A stretch of 32,276 bases of DNA from Verrucomicrobiota bacterium (GTDB lineage Bacteria; Verrucomicrobiota; Verrucomicrobiia; Limisphaerales; JAHDYP01), in the NCBI GenBank assembly GCA_023383055.1, contig JAHDYP010000067.1, positions 1 through 32,276 of the forward strand, read 5' to 3'. The position numbers and the translations under genes are program-made. This document shows positions 9,272 to 17,750 of this stretch, piece by piece; within the stretch, counting starts at the first letter, position 1, and every line of letters begins with the position of its first letter. A model generated the notes under the pieces. It was not told the DNA's origin and did not search any database. It worked only from the letters and a program-made list of their open reading frames with translations.

Positions 9272-9822
9272 GGTTCGAGCATCGGTTTGCCCGGATGCGT
9301 CAAGTGATAAAGCTTGATCAGCGCGACCAGGAGACAAGACCCCGCCAGGACGTACGGCACCCAGAACACCGGCAACTGGAGGGTCATGCTCACCTCGCCG
9401 CGGAGGCGAAGCGAATTGCCGTAGCCGATACACCCCCACGCCAGCAGGCTGAACAACGCCACGCCCAACACCCGCATCAGGACATCCACCAGCAGGCGCC
9501 CACGCCGTCCGAGTTTATGGAAGAAATACTCGATCGCGACATGCCCCTTCACCGCGGTGGTGTAAGGCAGGGCCGCCGCCAGGGTCAGCGCCGCCGCCAG
9601 TTTCACCAGGTCGTACGCCCCCGTGAACGAAAGCCGGAAAACCCGCAGCCCAACCTCCACGCTGGTGATGGCCACCATCGACAACAGCCCGATACCCGCC
9701 ACCCACGCCAAACCCCGCACCACCCCGCGCAGCGCGCGATGATATCCTTCCAGGAATCGCGCGGCCGTTGCCCGGAGATTCCGATGCCGCGCTCCGGTTC
9801 CCGAGACAGGCACGAGACTCAT
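9268..9822 (-). CDS. dctQ: TRAP transporter small permease subunit (DctQ)
   Basis: The 184-residue protein has four hydrophobic helices, starting with [21 protein letters not shown] and ending [22 protein letters not shown], which is the usual DctQ layout. The loop [34 protein letters not shown] carries the family-typical E/D-L...G-H-V pattern. DctQ is required for transport and binds DctM. The start at 9822 overlaps the dctP stop as ATGA, and its own stop overlaps the dctM start in the same way, so the three subunits should be made by coupled translation. The short N-terminal extension before the first helix is basic and not unusual. Confidence 0.9.
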   Translation of the reverse strand: MSLVPVSGTGARHRNLRATAARFLEGYHRALRGVVRGLAWVAGIGLLSMVAITSVEVGLRVFRLSFTGAYDLVKLAAALTLAAALPYTTAVKGHVAIEYFFHKLGRRGRLLVDVLMRVLGVALFSLLAWGCIGYGNSLRLRGEVSMTLQLPVFWVPYVLAGSCLLVALIKLYHLTHPGKPMLEP

Positions 9823-10874
9823 CGGGTGGCGTCGCCCCTCGCCAACTCGGCCTGGACCTCCGCCAGCAGTTCGGCCCCGGGCAAGTTCTTCCCGGTCGCC
9901 TGGGTCACGTAATCGTCCAGAACCGGTTGCACGGCGGTCTTCCAGCGGGCCTGCTCTTCCGCGGGCAACGCGATGAACTCGCGACCGAGTTCGGTGACCA
10001 GGGCGCGTCCGTCCCGGTCGGCCTGATCCCAGGCGGCGCCATGTTTTTCGATCCACTCACGGTTTACGGTGTTGAACAGGGCCTGGAGATCGGGCGGCAG
10101 CTTGGACCACCGATCCCGGTTCATGACGACGAACATCGCGGTGGTGTAGCCGAGGGCCGGGGCGTCCACGACATATTGGATCGTCTCGCCCTGTCGCCAG
10201 CCTTTGAGGGTTTCCACCGGGCATAACGTGGCCTCGACCACTCCGCGCTGGAGGGCTTCATACGTCTCGGGCTGGCTCATGGCCACCGGCGTGCCGCCCA
10301 GCGCCTCGACGATCTTCGCCGACAGGCCCGTGGCGCGCACCTTGAGACCTTTCATGTCGGCCAGCGACCGGACCGGTTTCTTGCTGGCCAGGACCCCGGG
10401 ACCGTGGGCGTGCAGGTAGAGGACCCGCACATCCGCCAGTTCGGCCGGCTGGTGTTTTTCCACCATCCGGTTGGCGATCCGCGTGGCGGTGGCGCCGTCC
10501 GGGTAGCCGAGGGGCAGGTCAAGGCCTTCCATCAGCGGAAACCGGCCGCGCGTATAGGCGAAGCAGCTCATCCCGAGATCGGAGATGCCCTGGACCACCC
10601 CCTCGTAACACTGGTCCGCCTTGGTCAGCGATCCGGCCGGGTACAGCACAATCTGGAGGCGTCCCTCGGAGCGGCGTTCGATCTCGCGGGCCCATTCCTC
10701 CGCCGCGAGGTATTGCACATGGGTGGGTGGGAAAAAGATGCTGTAGGAAAGCTTGATCACTTCCGACGGTTTGCCGCCGCCGGGGTTGCAGCCGGTGAGC
10801 CAGCCCATGGCCAGCATCAGGGTTCCCGCCGCCAGGCGTTTCCAGGGTGTGCGTGTCGCCGTTCGTTTCCTCAT
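9819..10874 (-). CDS. dctP: TRAP transporter substrate-binding protein (DctP), lipoprotein
   Basis: The 351-residue extracytoplasmic solute receptor opens with a basic n-region, a hydrophobic core and LTGC, a lipobox that predicts attachment to a membrane by Cys29 instead of a free periplasmic form. The mature part shows the DctP pattern: [26 protein letters not shown], then [24 protein letters not shown], then the ligand-contact region [32 protein letters not shown], in which the Arg of KVRATG is the residue that usually pairs with a substrate carboxylate. The substrate is therefore probably an organic or sugar acid, which would suit the nearby polysaccharide-degrading enzymes. It is the first gene of dctPQM-usp. 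Confidence 0.93.
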   Translation of the reverse strand: MRKRTATRTPWKRLAAGTLMLAMGWLTGCNPGGGKPSEVIKLSYSIFFPPTHVQYLAAEEWAREIERRSEGRLQIVLYPAGSLTKADQCYEGVVQGISDLGMSCFAYTRGRFPLMEGLDLPLGYPDGATATRIANRMVEKHQPAELADVRVLYLHAHGPGVLASKKPVRSLADMKGLKVRATGLSAKIVEALGGTPVAMSQPETYEALQRGVVEATLCPVETLKGWRQGETIQYVVDAPALGYTTAMFVVMNRDRWSKLPPDLQALFNTVNREWIEKHGAAWDQADRDGRALVTELGREFIALPAEEQARWKTAVQPVLDDYVTQATGKNLPGAELLAEVQAELARGDATR

Positions 10875-11020
10875 AATCGTTCAAGGTTGGTTATGAGGGA
10901 GCATTGACATGCGAGTCGGAAAATCAAGCTTAACTGAACCCGGCCCTCGTTCGGCTCGCGGCGGTTACCGCATTCCAATCGGGGTTGGACCTGAACAAGC
11001 ACCTGGATGCGATCTTTGGC

Positions 11021-12913
11021 TTAATCCAATACCACCTGCTGGCCCGCGCGGATTGCCTCGATGATCTCTTCGGGTGTCGTGGCCTTGCGGAGCCGTTCCG
11101 TCACATAATCGCTGTCAATCAACCCGACAATGTCGGCCAGCAATCGCGGTTGGACGCGGGCCATGCCGGTGGGCGTGAGCAGCAGAAAGATCAGGTCGGC
11201 GCGTTCGGTCGTCTCGGTTTGCGGAATTCCCTCGGCGCAGCGCGCAAAGATCAGCATCGGCTTTTCGAGTTTGTCGAGCCGGCCATGCGGGATGGCCAGA
11301 CCTTTGCCGAGATAGGTCGGCATGGCTTGTTCGCGCTCCTGCACGGCGTGGATGATCACCGCTGCCTCGGCGGGAAAGTCCGCCGCGGGCACGGCGGCGA
11401 TGATTCTCTCGATGGCTTGCGGCATCGAGGTGGCCTGCAATTCCAGGATGACGCGCTCCGGGCTGAGCGCATCCGCAAGTTGGATGGACGCCTCCGATCG
11501 CGCGGCATCGAATTCGTCGCCGATCCGGCCGACGATTTCTTCCAGCACATCCTCGTTGGAGATGATGCCGGTCCATTGGCCCGCGGCATCGGTCACGATC
11601 GCCATTTTACGATAATGCCGTTGAAACAGTGCCAGGGCCTCTTCCAGCGGCAGATCTTCGCCCATCTCCAGCGGCGGCCGGGCGAGCGCCTTCAAGCGGT
11701 CGGGTGTCATTTGGGCCGCCGGTTCGGCAAAGGGGATGTTCTTGACGTGCAGCACGCCCACGGGCTTGTCGGCTTCGGGCGTCATCACCGGATAGCGCGA
11801 GTAATGCGTGTCGCTGATCAATTTCAGATTTTGCTCCCACGGCAGCGCCAGTTGCACCGTCCGAACCCCGCCGCACCGGCGCATGGCGTCGCGCACTTTC
11901 AGATCGCCCATATCGATGATGTTCTCGATGAGCAAGAGCCGGCGAAACGGAATCAAGCCGAGCGATTCGGTGCGCTGAAACATCATTTTCAAGTCCGCCC
12001 GGCGGGGCCGCAGCAAAGAGACGATTACGCACAACAGCAGAATGACCACGATCAACGTGACCGAAATCCCCAGCGGCAGTTTGTAAACGTCGCTGAGCAG
12101 CATCTTCGTGCCGAGGATGATGATGATCGAGGCGAAGCCGTAGTGCAGGAAATGAAACATCTGCATGAACCCCGCCACCGCGAAATACAACGCCCGCAAT
12201 CCGAGCATGGCGAAGATGTTCGAGGTGTAGACGATGAACGGGTCGGAGGTGATGGCGAAGATTGCGGGGATGGAATCGACCGCGAAGATGATGTCGGAGG
12301 ATTCGACCGCCAGCAGCACGATGAACAACGGGGTGGCCCAGAGGCGGCCGTCTTTGCGCGTGAAGAAGCGGTTGCCATCGTATCGGTCGGTCACCGGAAA
12401 GAAGCGCCGGAAGGTGCGAATCACCCAGTTCTTTCCGGGATCGTACACGGCCTCCTTTTTGCGCATCATCAGCACTCCGGTCACCAGCAGGAACGTGCCG
12501 AACACATACAACGTCCAGTGGAAGCGTTCCATCAACGCCAACCCGCCCAGGATGAACCCGGCGCGCAGCACGATCGCCCCGACGATGCCCCAGAAAAGCA
12601 CCTTGTGCTGGTAGGTCTTCGGGACGCTGAAGTAGCCGAAGATCAGGATGAAAACGAAAACGTTGTCAATGCTCAGGGATTTTTCGACCAGAAATCCGGT
12701 GAAAAACTCCAGCCCCGCCTGACCGCCGCGTTCGTGAAAGAGCAGTATCCCGAGGTTAAACAGCAGCGCCAGTCCGGTCCAAAACCCGAACCAGCGCATC
12801 GCTTCTTTCGTGCTGATGACGTGGGGCCGGCGCTGAAAGACCCCCAGGTCCAACGCCAGCATCGCCAGGATAAACAGGGTGAACCCGCCCCACAGCCAGA
12901 GTTGGGTTGTCAT
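11021..12913 (-). CDS. TerC/Alx-family membrane protein fused to a CBS pair and a PTS EIIA-like domain
   Basis: The 630-residue protein has three parts. Residues ~1-305 are a TerC/Alx membrane domain with the signatures VEKSLSIDNVFVF (76-88) and ESSDIIFAVDSIPAI (204-218), whose acidic residues are thought to handle metal ions; E. coli Alx exports manganese. Residues ~335-465 resemble a CorC-like CBS pair (RDAMRRCGG..., then YSRYPVM and GIISNEDVLEEIVG). Residues ~475-625 match a fructose/PtsN-type EIIA domain, with a candidate phosphoacceptor His543 in LGKGLAIPHGRL. The fusion suggests metal transport controlled by nucleotide binding (CBS) and phosphotransfer (EIIA). The domain calls are strong; the regulatory logic is inferred. 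ATG 12913 is the natural start, directly before MTTQLWLWGGFTLFIL. No HPr or EI gene lies in the window. Confidence 0.88.
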   Translation of the reverse strand: MTTQLWLWGGFTLFILAMLALDLGVFQRRPHVISTKEAMRWFGFWTGLALLFNLGILLFHERGGQAGLEFFTGFLVEKSLSIDNVFVFILIFGYFSVPKTYQHKVLFWGIVGAIVLRAGFILGGLALMERFHWTLYVFGTFLLVTGVLMMRKKEAVYDPGKNWVIRTFRRFFPVTDRYDGNRFFTRKDGRLWATPLFIVLLAVESSDIIFAVDSIPAIFAITSDPFIVYTSNIFAMLGLRALYFAVAGFMQMFHFLHYGFASIIIILGTKMLLSDVYKLPLGISVTLIVVILLLCVIVSLLRPRRADLKMMFQRTESLGLIPFRRLLLIENIIDMGDLKVRDAMRRCGGVRTVQLALPWEQNLKLISDTHYSRYPVMTPEADKPVGVLHVKNIPFAEPAAQMTPDRLKALARPPLEMGEDLPLEEALALFQRHYRKMAIVTDAAGQWTGIISNEDVLEEIVGRIGDEFDAARSEASIQLADALSPERVILELQATSMPQAIERIIAAVPAADFPAEAAVIIHAVQEREQAMPTYLGKGLAIPHGRLDKLEKPMLIFARCAEGIPQTETTERADLIFLLLTPTGMARVQPRLLADIVGLIDSDYVTERLRKATTPEEIIEAIRAGQQVVLD

Positions 12914-12978
12914 GAACGCTCGCCCCGAGCGAATACCAATGCCTTATTGACCAGTCGTGTGCTCATAATCCCCTCCGG

Positions 12979-13176
12979 TCAAGCGGCGATTTGCCCGGGA
13001 CGCAATTGTCGCTGCGTCCAAACCCCCACCAAGCCGGCCAGCGCGAGCATTCCGATCCATCCCGCGCCGTTCGGTCCGAGCAAGGCGAAGGTTTCACCCG
13101 GCGCAATCCGGAGGTTCAATGGGTTGACGGCGACATGACTGTTGAATTTCTTGGTGAGGTTAATGGCTTCAAGCAT
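12979..13176 (-). pseudogene. Remnant of an ABC transporter ATPase, cut at Walker A and joined to a membrane-protein tail
   Basis: From ATG 13176 the frame reads MLEAINLTKKFNSHVAVNPL and on to GETFALLGPNGAG, a textbook start of an ABC-type ATPase up to the middle of its Walker A motif. The expected KST is missing. The frame instead continues WIGMLALAGLVGVWTQRQ, which looks like a last transmembrane helix, and stops at 12979. Such ATPases are ~230-310 residues, so nearly all of the enzyme has been lost. The simplest reading is an internal deletion that joined the start of an ATPase gene to the end of a neighbouring permease or membrane-protein gene. A functional small membrane protein is possible but unlikely. 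Confidence 0.7.
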
Positions 13177-13243
13177 AGGCGGCAGCATCGGCTACGTCGG
13201 GAAGCCACCCCGGTGGCGTTGGGTGCATGATGGTTGGCAGGGG

Positions 13244-13567
13244 TCATTTGCCGACTAGCTGGCGACGCGTGTTGGGTTGATCGCGGCGCGGTGACCGGCG
13301 CAATTGAATCTGGCGCATGAGTTCCTTTTTCATCTTCAACAGGGCTTCTTGCGCCGTGCAACCGGTGCTCTCGACCCGCAAGTCCGGCCCGGGCACCGCC
13401 AGATGCACCTGCAACCGGAACGCGCCCTTCGAATGACTGACGCGTTCGAGAATGGCTTCCGCGGATTCAATCGCGATCAACGCGCGCAAACCGCTGATAT
13501 GATCGTTCAATTGCCGGGCCAGAGTGGACGTGGCCTTCACGACGAGTGATCGAAATGAGAAGGTCAT
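13244..13567 (-). CDS. HPF/RaiA-family ribosome-hibernation-like protein
   Basis: From ATG 13567 the 107-residue product reads MTFSFRSLVVKATSTLARQL... with AFRLQVHLAVPGPDLRVESTG and AQEALLKMKKELMRQIQLRR. The central strand followed by a helix of alternating basic residues matches the short HPF (sigma-54 modulation, S30AE) fold that binds the 30S A/P-site region and silences ribosomes in stationary phase. The sequence is diverged, so the assignment is moderate. It sits just after a broken CBM48 gene and before the ABC remnant, all on one strand, in a stretch that has clearly been rearranged. Confidence 0.7.
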   Translation of the reverse strand: MTFSFRSLVVKATSTLARQLNDHISGLRALIAIESAEAILERVSHSKGAFRLQVHLAVPGPDLRVESTGCTAQEALLKMKKELMRQIQLRRSPRRDQPNTRRQLVGK

Positions 13568-13772
13568 GATATGCAAGAGTTCGGTTGGAGTTGCGGTATG
13601 CCATGGCGTCGGCCATCGGAGTGGCCGTGGCATGCCAATCATTGAACCTGCCCGCGATGGCCACCGATTCGGCCACGGAATCGGAGAATTCAATGTGGAC
13701 GGTTTGCGTCTTGAGGCGGCGTAACGGGAGGCCACGCCGTTTCCGGATCGAATGTGAGTATTTCGTCGTCAT
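13467..13772 (-). pseudogene. Truncated CBM48/AMPK-type glycogen-binding protein
   Basis: From ATG 13772 the frame gives VHIEFSDSVAESVAIAGRFNDWHATATPMAD, the conserved first half of the CBM48 (isoamylase N-terminal / AMPK-beta glycogen-binding) domain, including the A-G-x-F-N-D-W core. The second half, normally a strand pair such as W...LxLPPGxYEYKFVVDG, is absent. From about 13590 the frame only shadows the hibernation-factor gene it overlaps. Intact verrucomicrobial versions are ~90-110 residues, so the 3' half seems to have been deleted up to the start of the next gene. The ATG lies just beyond the stop of the upstream peptidase gene. Confidence 0.65.
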
Positions 13773-13789
13773 ACGCTTCAGGCAGGTGC

Positions 13790-14476
13790 TCACTCGCGGT
13801 CCCTCCCCATCAGCAGTGGCAGCAGGTGGAAGAGAAAGTAAATGAGCGAAGTGACAAACGCCGCGACGTAGGTCCAGCCCGCGGCATCGAGCACGCGGCT
13901 CACGCCCAGCCGCTCGGCGCCCGATTGCATGAAGCCCATCTCGGCCAGCAGCCTTTTGGCGCGGCGCGAGGCGTCAAATTCGACCGGCAATGTCACCAGG
14001 TTGAAGGCCATGATCACACCCCAGGCAATGGCCATGACCAGCAACCCGGTGTACGGGGAGACCATCCCCGTGAAGATGCCCAGCAGGGGCAACCACATGA
14101 CAATCTGGCTGGCAAAATTCGTCGCGCTCACCGCCGCCATGCGCAGCTGCAGCGGCGCATAAGCCTGCTGATGTTGGATGGCATGACCGCACTCGTGTGC
14201 CGCAACCCCGATGGCAGCCAGCGAGGTGCCGTGGTAATTCGCCGAGGAAAGCACGAGCCGCCGGCGTGTCGGATCGTAATGATCGCCGAGCAGTTCTTCG
14301 TGCTCATGAATGGAGACATTGCCGATGCCGGCTGCGCGGAGGATTTGAGCCGCGACTTCGGCTCCCGTGTAGCCGGCGGCGGAGGGCACGCGACTGTAAC
14401 GGTGATACATGCGTTTGACGTGCCACTGCGCAAGCAACGCGATCGCCAGCGTTCCGACAAAGAGTAGGATGATCAT
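13790..14476 (-). CDS. Membrane zinc metallopeptidase, YugP-like (neutral zinc metallopeptidase family 2)
   Basis: The 228-residue integral membrane protein has an N-terminal helix (IILLFVGTLAIALLAQW), the zinc motif HECGH in AAIGVAAHECGHAIQHQ near residue 94, and three more hydrophobic helices. The sequence after the first helix (SGYTGAEVAAQILRAAGI-like, here AGYTGAEVAAQILRAAGI) is the characteristic family opening and is followed by GDHYDPTRRRLVLS. A downstream NLVTLPVEFDASRRA segment, with a Glu that probably acts as the third zinc ligand, is also as expected. The length is normal. Substrates of this family are not well known; a membrane-protein quality role is often assumed. The gene appears intact. 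Confidence 0.92.
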   Translation of the reverse strand: MIILLFVGTLAIALLAQWHVKRMYHRYSRVPSAAGYTGAEVAAQILRAAGIGNVSIHEHEELLGDHYDPTRRRLVLSSANYHGTSLAAIGVAAHECGHAIQHQQAYAPLQLRMAAVSATNFASQIVMWLPLLGIFTGMVSPYTGLLVMAIAWGVIMAFNLVTLPVEFDASRRAKRLLAEMGFMQSGAERLGVSRVLDAAGWTYVAAFVTSLIYFLFHLLPLLMGRDRE

Positions 14477-14513
14477 AGTTCAGTTAAGGGATGGTTTCAG
14501 CAGGTCAACCGCC

Positions 14514-14714
14514 TTACTCGTTGATGCCCCAGTGGCGGAGCGGCCGAGCGGGCGCCACCTCTGCGGGTGGCGGGGTGAGTTCAGGTTTCGGGTTTAGCTT
14601 GGCGGACGACTGCGGCGGGTTTGCTTCCGGTCGGTCACGTTCCGCGCGGGATTCGGCCGGGTCTTGCGGCAGCGCTTGAAATGATTTGAAAACTCTGAAT
14701 GCTTTCAGGTTCAT
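14514..14714 (-). CDS. Small hypothetical protein with proline-rich tail
   Basis: A 66-residue frame starting at ATG 14714 reads MNLKAFRVFKSFQALPQDPA and ends in a proline/glutamate-rich segment with the tail RPLRHWGINE. No domain is recognised. The composition (Lys/Phe-rich start, Pro/Glu-rich middle) is less like a random GC-rich shadow than most frames here, and the same strand carries the peptidase gene 37 bases downstream. No Shine-Dalgarno is evident, so this remains tentative. Confidence 0.35.
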   Translation of the reverse strand: MNLKAFRVFKSFQALPQDPAESRAERDRPEANPPQSSAKLNPKPELTPPPAEVAPARPLRHWGINE

Positions 14715-14860
14715 CACCGTTGCGGTTGTCGTGGAGTGAACTTTGGTTCGGATCACGCTATGATTCTTTAGCGGCGCTCGTGCCAACGTGCGGCGCGCTG
14801 AGGAATCAGGCGAAAACACAATAGAATATGGTAACCATGGTAAGCGCCATTTACCGGGAG

Positions 14861-14900
14861 GTGACCAGTGAGTTGCCACCGGCGACCAGTGGGTGGCCAC
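14861..14900 (+). promoter_or_regulatory. Imperfect 19-bp direct repeat upstream of the kinase gene
   Basis: GTGACCAGTGAGTTGCCAC (14861-14879) and GCGACCAGTGGGTGGCCAC (14882-14900) match at 16 of 19 positions and repeat with a 21-bp period, about two helical turns. They lie directly before the kinase ATG at 14905. A second small inverted repeat (ATGGT...ACCAT) is at ~14828-14838. The pair could be a tandem operator, but no family of regulator is indicated. Confidence 0.35.
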
Positions 14901-14904
14901 TCGC

Positions 14905-16281
14905 ATGAAGTCGCCCATCCAACTGCGCCTGACCGGATTCCTCGCCACGGTGGTGTTGGGCGCGCTCTTGATCGGCTGGACCGAGCGTCACGCCTGGCGG
15001 CAGACGAACCAATTGCAGCAGCGCTTCGAGGCGATGCAACGCGGTGGTTTTCACCTGGCCGATCACCTTGAAGCTGCCATTCTGAAGTTCAACAATGCCT
15101 TGCTGCGCTTCGATCTTCGTGAAGATCCCGCCGATCGGGCGCGCTTTCAGAAGGACACCGAGGCGCTCAAGGTCTGGCTCGCACAGCACCGCGCCGGTTC
15201 GTCAAGTGCCGCCGAAGGCGAACTCTTGCGGCAGATCGCCACGGCGTTCGACGATTACCTGACCAACGCCTTTCACATCCTGGAGGAAAGCGCGCGGATT
15301 GCCGGCCCGGGTTCGCCCGCGACGCTGTTCGAGCGCGCCGAGAGGGCGTCGAACCGCCTCTTGACTCTGGCCGGACAACTGGCGGACGCCCAGCGCGCGT
15401 CACTTCAGTCGGCCCTGGCGGATTCGCACGAGGCACTCGCCGAACTGAAGTTTTTGCTGGCGGTGTCGCTGGGCCTGTTGATCGTGTTGAGCCTCTGCCT
15501 GACGGTGATCGTCTATCGCGGAATGATCGGGCCGCTTCGCGTCAAACTGATCGAGACGCGCGCGTTGGTGGAGCGGCAGGAAAAGCTCGCGTCGCTCGGC
15601 GCGCTGGCGGCGGGCGTGGCGCACGAGATTCGCAACCCGCTTACGGCCATCAAAGCCCGCCTCTTCACCCAGCGCAAACTGCTGTCCGAAAACTCCGAAC
15701 CCCTGGAGGACAACCGCTTCATCGGCGACGAAATCTCCCGCCTGGACGACATCATCAAGGACTTCCTCAGGTTCGCGCGCCCGACCGAGCCGCGACTGGA
15801 AATGATCAAGGCCACCGCGCCCTTCCGCGAGCTCGCCGATTTGTTCCGCCCGGAGCTGGACAAGAACTCGATTGAACTCAAATGTGAATTCCTGGCCGAC
15901 CCGCAGATCAACGCCGACGCGCAGCAACTCAAACAAGTGCTCATCAATTTAATCAAGAACGCCAAGGAAAGCATGGGGCCACGCGGCACCCTCACTTTGC
16001 GCACCCGCACCAAACCGGGCCGGCTGGGCACGCGGACGACGCACCTCGCGGTCCTGGAGGTGGAAGATACCGGCACGGGCATCCCTCCCAAGGTCCGGCA
16101 ACGGCTGTTCGACCCGTTCTTCACCACGAAAGAAACCGGCACCGGCCTCGGCCTCAGCATCGCCGCCCGCATTCTGGAAAGGCACGGTGGCGCGCTGGAA
16201 TATCAAACGCAGGCCGGCCGCGGCACGGTGTTCAGCGTCCTCCTGCCGATTGCTCAAAGTCATGACCACGAACTCCGCTAA
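14905..16281 (+). CDS. Sensor histidine kinase, NtrB-like
   Basis: The 458-residue membrane kinase starts at ATG 14905 (a GTG four codons upstream is possible). An N-terminal helix (FLATVVLGALLIGW) and a second at residues ~185-207 (FLLAVSLGLLIVLSLCLTVIV) flank a helical periplasmic sensor domain of ~160 residues. The cytoplasmic half contains the H-box AAGVAHEIRNPLTAIKARL, the N-box QLKQVLINLIKNAKESM, the G1 box VEDTGTGIPPKV, and the G2 box GTGLGLSIAARILERHGG, so all catalytic elements are present. HEIRNPL is typical of NtrB/ZraS-type kinases that pair with sigma-54 activators, and the next gene, overlapping by 20 bases, is exactly that. The signal is unknown; the helical sensor domain resembles four-helix-bundle types. 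Confidence 0.93.
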   Translation: MKSPIQLRLTGFLATVVLGALLIGWTERHAWRQTNQLQQRFEAMQRGGFHLADHLEAAILKFNNALLRFDLREDPADRARFQKDTEALKVWLAQHRAGSSSAAEGELLRQIATAFDDYLTNAFHILEESARIAGPGSPATLFERAERASNRLLTLAGQLADAQRASLQSALADSHEALAELKFLLAVSLGLLIVLSLCLTVIVYRGMIGPLRVKLIETRALVERQEKLASLGALAAGVAHEIRNPLTAIKARLFTQRKLLSENSEPLEDNRFIGDEISRLDDIIKDFLRFARPTEPRLEMIKATAPFRELADLFRPELDKNSIELKCEFLADPQINADAQQLKQVLINLIKNAKESMGPRGTLTLRTRTKPGRLGTRTTHLAVLEVEDTGTGIPPKVRQRLFDPFFTTKETGTGLGLSIAARILERHGGALEYQTQAGRGTVFSVLLPIAQSHDHELR

Positions 16282-17707
16282 GATTCTGCTGATAGAAGAT
16301 GACACCCGGACCGCAATGTCATTGGAGAAGATGCTCCTCTCCGAAGGCTACGCCGTCACGGTGTCGCATCGCGGCGATGAAGGCTTTGCCCGGGCGCAGT
16401 CGGAGCATTTCGAGGTCGTGATTACGGACCTGCGGCTGCCCGGGATTGATGGATTGGAACTGGTGCGCCGGTTGCACGTGGCCAAACCCCGGCTGCCGCT
16501 TGTGTTGATGACGGCATTTGGCACGACCGAGACGGTGATCGAAGCGACGAAGCGCGGCGCGTTTGAATACCTGATCAAGCCGTTCGAAATGGAAGACCTG
16601 CTCGAAGTCACCGCCAAAGCCGCGGCGAGCGGGCGCCTGATGAGCGAGCCGGTGGATCTGGGCGAAGCCGGCGCGGTGGGCGAAGCCATTGTGGGCAACA
16701 GCCGCGTGATGCAGGAAGTCTGCAAGGCCATCGGGCGCGTCGCCGCCAAACCGGTGGCGGTGCTGCTTCGCGGCGAAACCGGCACGGGCAAGGAACTGGT
16801 GGCGCGCGCCATTTATCAGCACAGCACGCGGGCGGACAAACCGCTTATCGCCGTCAATTGCGCCGCGATTCCCGAAAGCCTGCTGGAGAGCGAACTGTTC
16901 GGCCACGAACGCGGCGCGTTCACCGGCGCGGAAAGCCGGCGCATCGGGCGCTTCGAGCAGGCGGACGGCGGCACGTTGTTTCTCGATGAGATTGGCGATC
17001 TGAGCGCCTTTACTCAGGCCAAACTCCTGCGGGTGTTGCAGGAGAAGTGCATCCAGCGGGTCGGCGGCAAGGAAACGATTCCCGTGGACGCGCGCATCAT
17101 CGCCGCCACCCATCGGGATCTGGAGGACGCGATCCGCGAGAGACAATTCCGAGAGGACCTATTCTATCGGCTGAGTTCCTTTGTCATTCCACTGCCGCCG
17201 TTGCGCGATCGGTTGGAGGATATTCCCGACCTGGCAAGGTATTTCCTGCGGCGGTTCGCCCGTGAACTGGAGCTGAGTTCCGCCGCGATTCAGCCGGACG
17301 CCACCGCTTGGCTTCAGCAACAGCCGTGGCCGGGCAACGTGCGCCAGCTCGCCAACGTCATCCGACAGGCATTGCTGCTCGCGCGCGATTTTCCCATCAG
17401 CGTCAACAACCTCAAGGCTGTCACCGCGAAAAAAACCGACGCCAGCGCCCTGTCAGACCGCTCTTTGACGGCCTTCGTGGACGAGTTTCTGGATGCCGCC
17501 CGGCAGGGAACGCTCGCCGACGCCCACGCCGCCGTGATCGAAGCCGTGGAACGACAGCTCTTTGCGCGGGTCATCGAACTCGCGCAAGGCAACCAGGCCA
17601 AAGCCGCCCGCTGGCTGAACGTCTCCCGCCAGACCATGCGCGAGAAGCTGACCCATTTCGGGCTGCGAACGCCGGGCGCCAGCGCAGGCGGCAAAGGCTC
17701 CGCGTAA
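16262..17707 (+). CDS. Sigma-54-dependent response regulator, NtrC family
   Basis: The 481-residue regulator starts at ATG 16262 inside the end of the kinase gene. Residues ~7-120 are a receiver domain with the acidic pair IEDD, phosphoacceptor Asp56 in [12 protein letters not shown] and the switch Lys in YLIKPFE. The AAA+ domain (~145-380) has Walker A GETGTGKE, the sigma-54 contact loop GAFTGA, Walker [13 protein letters not shown] and an arginine-rich FREDLFYRL segment. The C-terminal Fis-type helix-turn-helix ends [18 protein letters not shown]. It should activate RpoN-dependent promoters when phosphorylated by its partner kinase. No clear -24/-12 promoter was recognised in the window, so its targets probably lie elsewhere. 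Confidence 0.95.
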   Translation: MTTNSAKILLIEDDTRTAMSLEKMLLSEGYAVTVSHRGDEGFARAQSEHFEVVITDLRLPGIDGLELVRRLHVAKPRLPLVLMTAFGTTETVIEATKRGAFEYLIKPFEMEDLLEVTAKAAASGRLMSEPVDLGEAGAVGEAIVGNSRVMQEVCKAIGRVAAKPVAVLLRGETGTGKELVARAIYQHSTRADKPLIAVNCAAIPESLLESELFGHERGAFTGAESRRIGRFEQADGGTLFLDEIGDLSAFTQAKLLRVLQEKCIQRVGGKETIPVDARIIAATHRDLEDAIRERQFREDLFYRLSSFVIPLPPLRDRLEDIPDLARYFLRRFARELELSSAAIQPDATAWLQQQPWPGNVRQLANVIRQALLLARDFPISVNNLKAVTAKKTDASALSDRSLTAFVDEFLDAARQGTLADAHAAVIEAVERQLFARVIELAQGNQAKAARWLNVSRQTMREKLTHFGLRTPGASAGGKGSA

Positions 17708-17750
17708 GCGCAGGCTTGGGCGCAACGGCCTGGAAAGCAATGGGGCCGTA

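Noticed and set aside
8198..9307. Plus-strand open frame opposite dctM
   Set aside because: Gln/His/Gly-rich shadow without domain; dctM is unambiguous.
12914..12978. Possible manganese (yybP-ykoY) riboswitch before the TerC-type gene
   Set aside because: Only 65 bases separate it from the next remnant, and no conserved riboswitch core was found.
10985..13138. Long plus-strand open frame (717 codons) opposite the TerC fusion gene
   Set aside because: Its low-complexity His/Gln/Arg-rich sequence has no recognisable domain; the minus strand has three clear domains there.
17708..17750. Bidirectional terminator between the convergent regulator and VIT/VWA genes
   Set aside because: No stable stem followed by a T-tract could be identified in the 43 bases.
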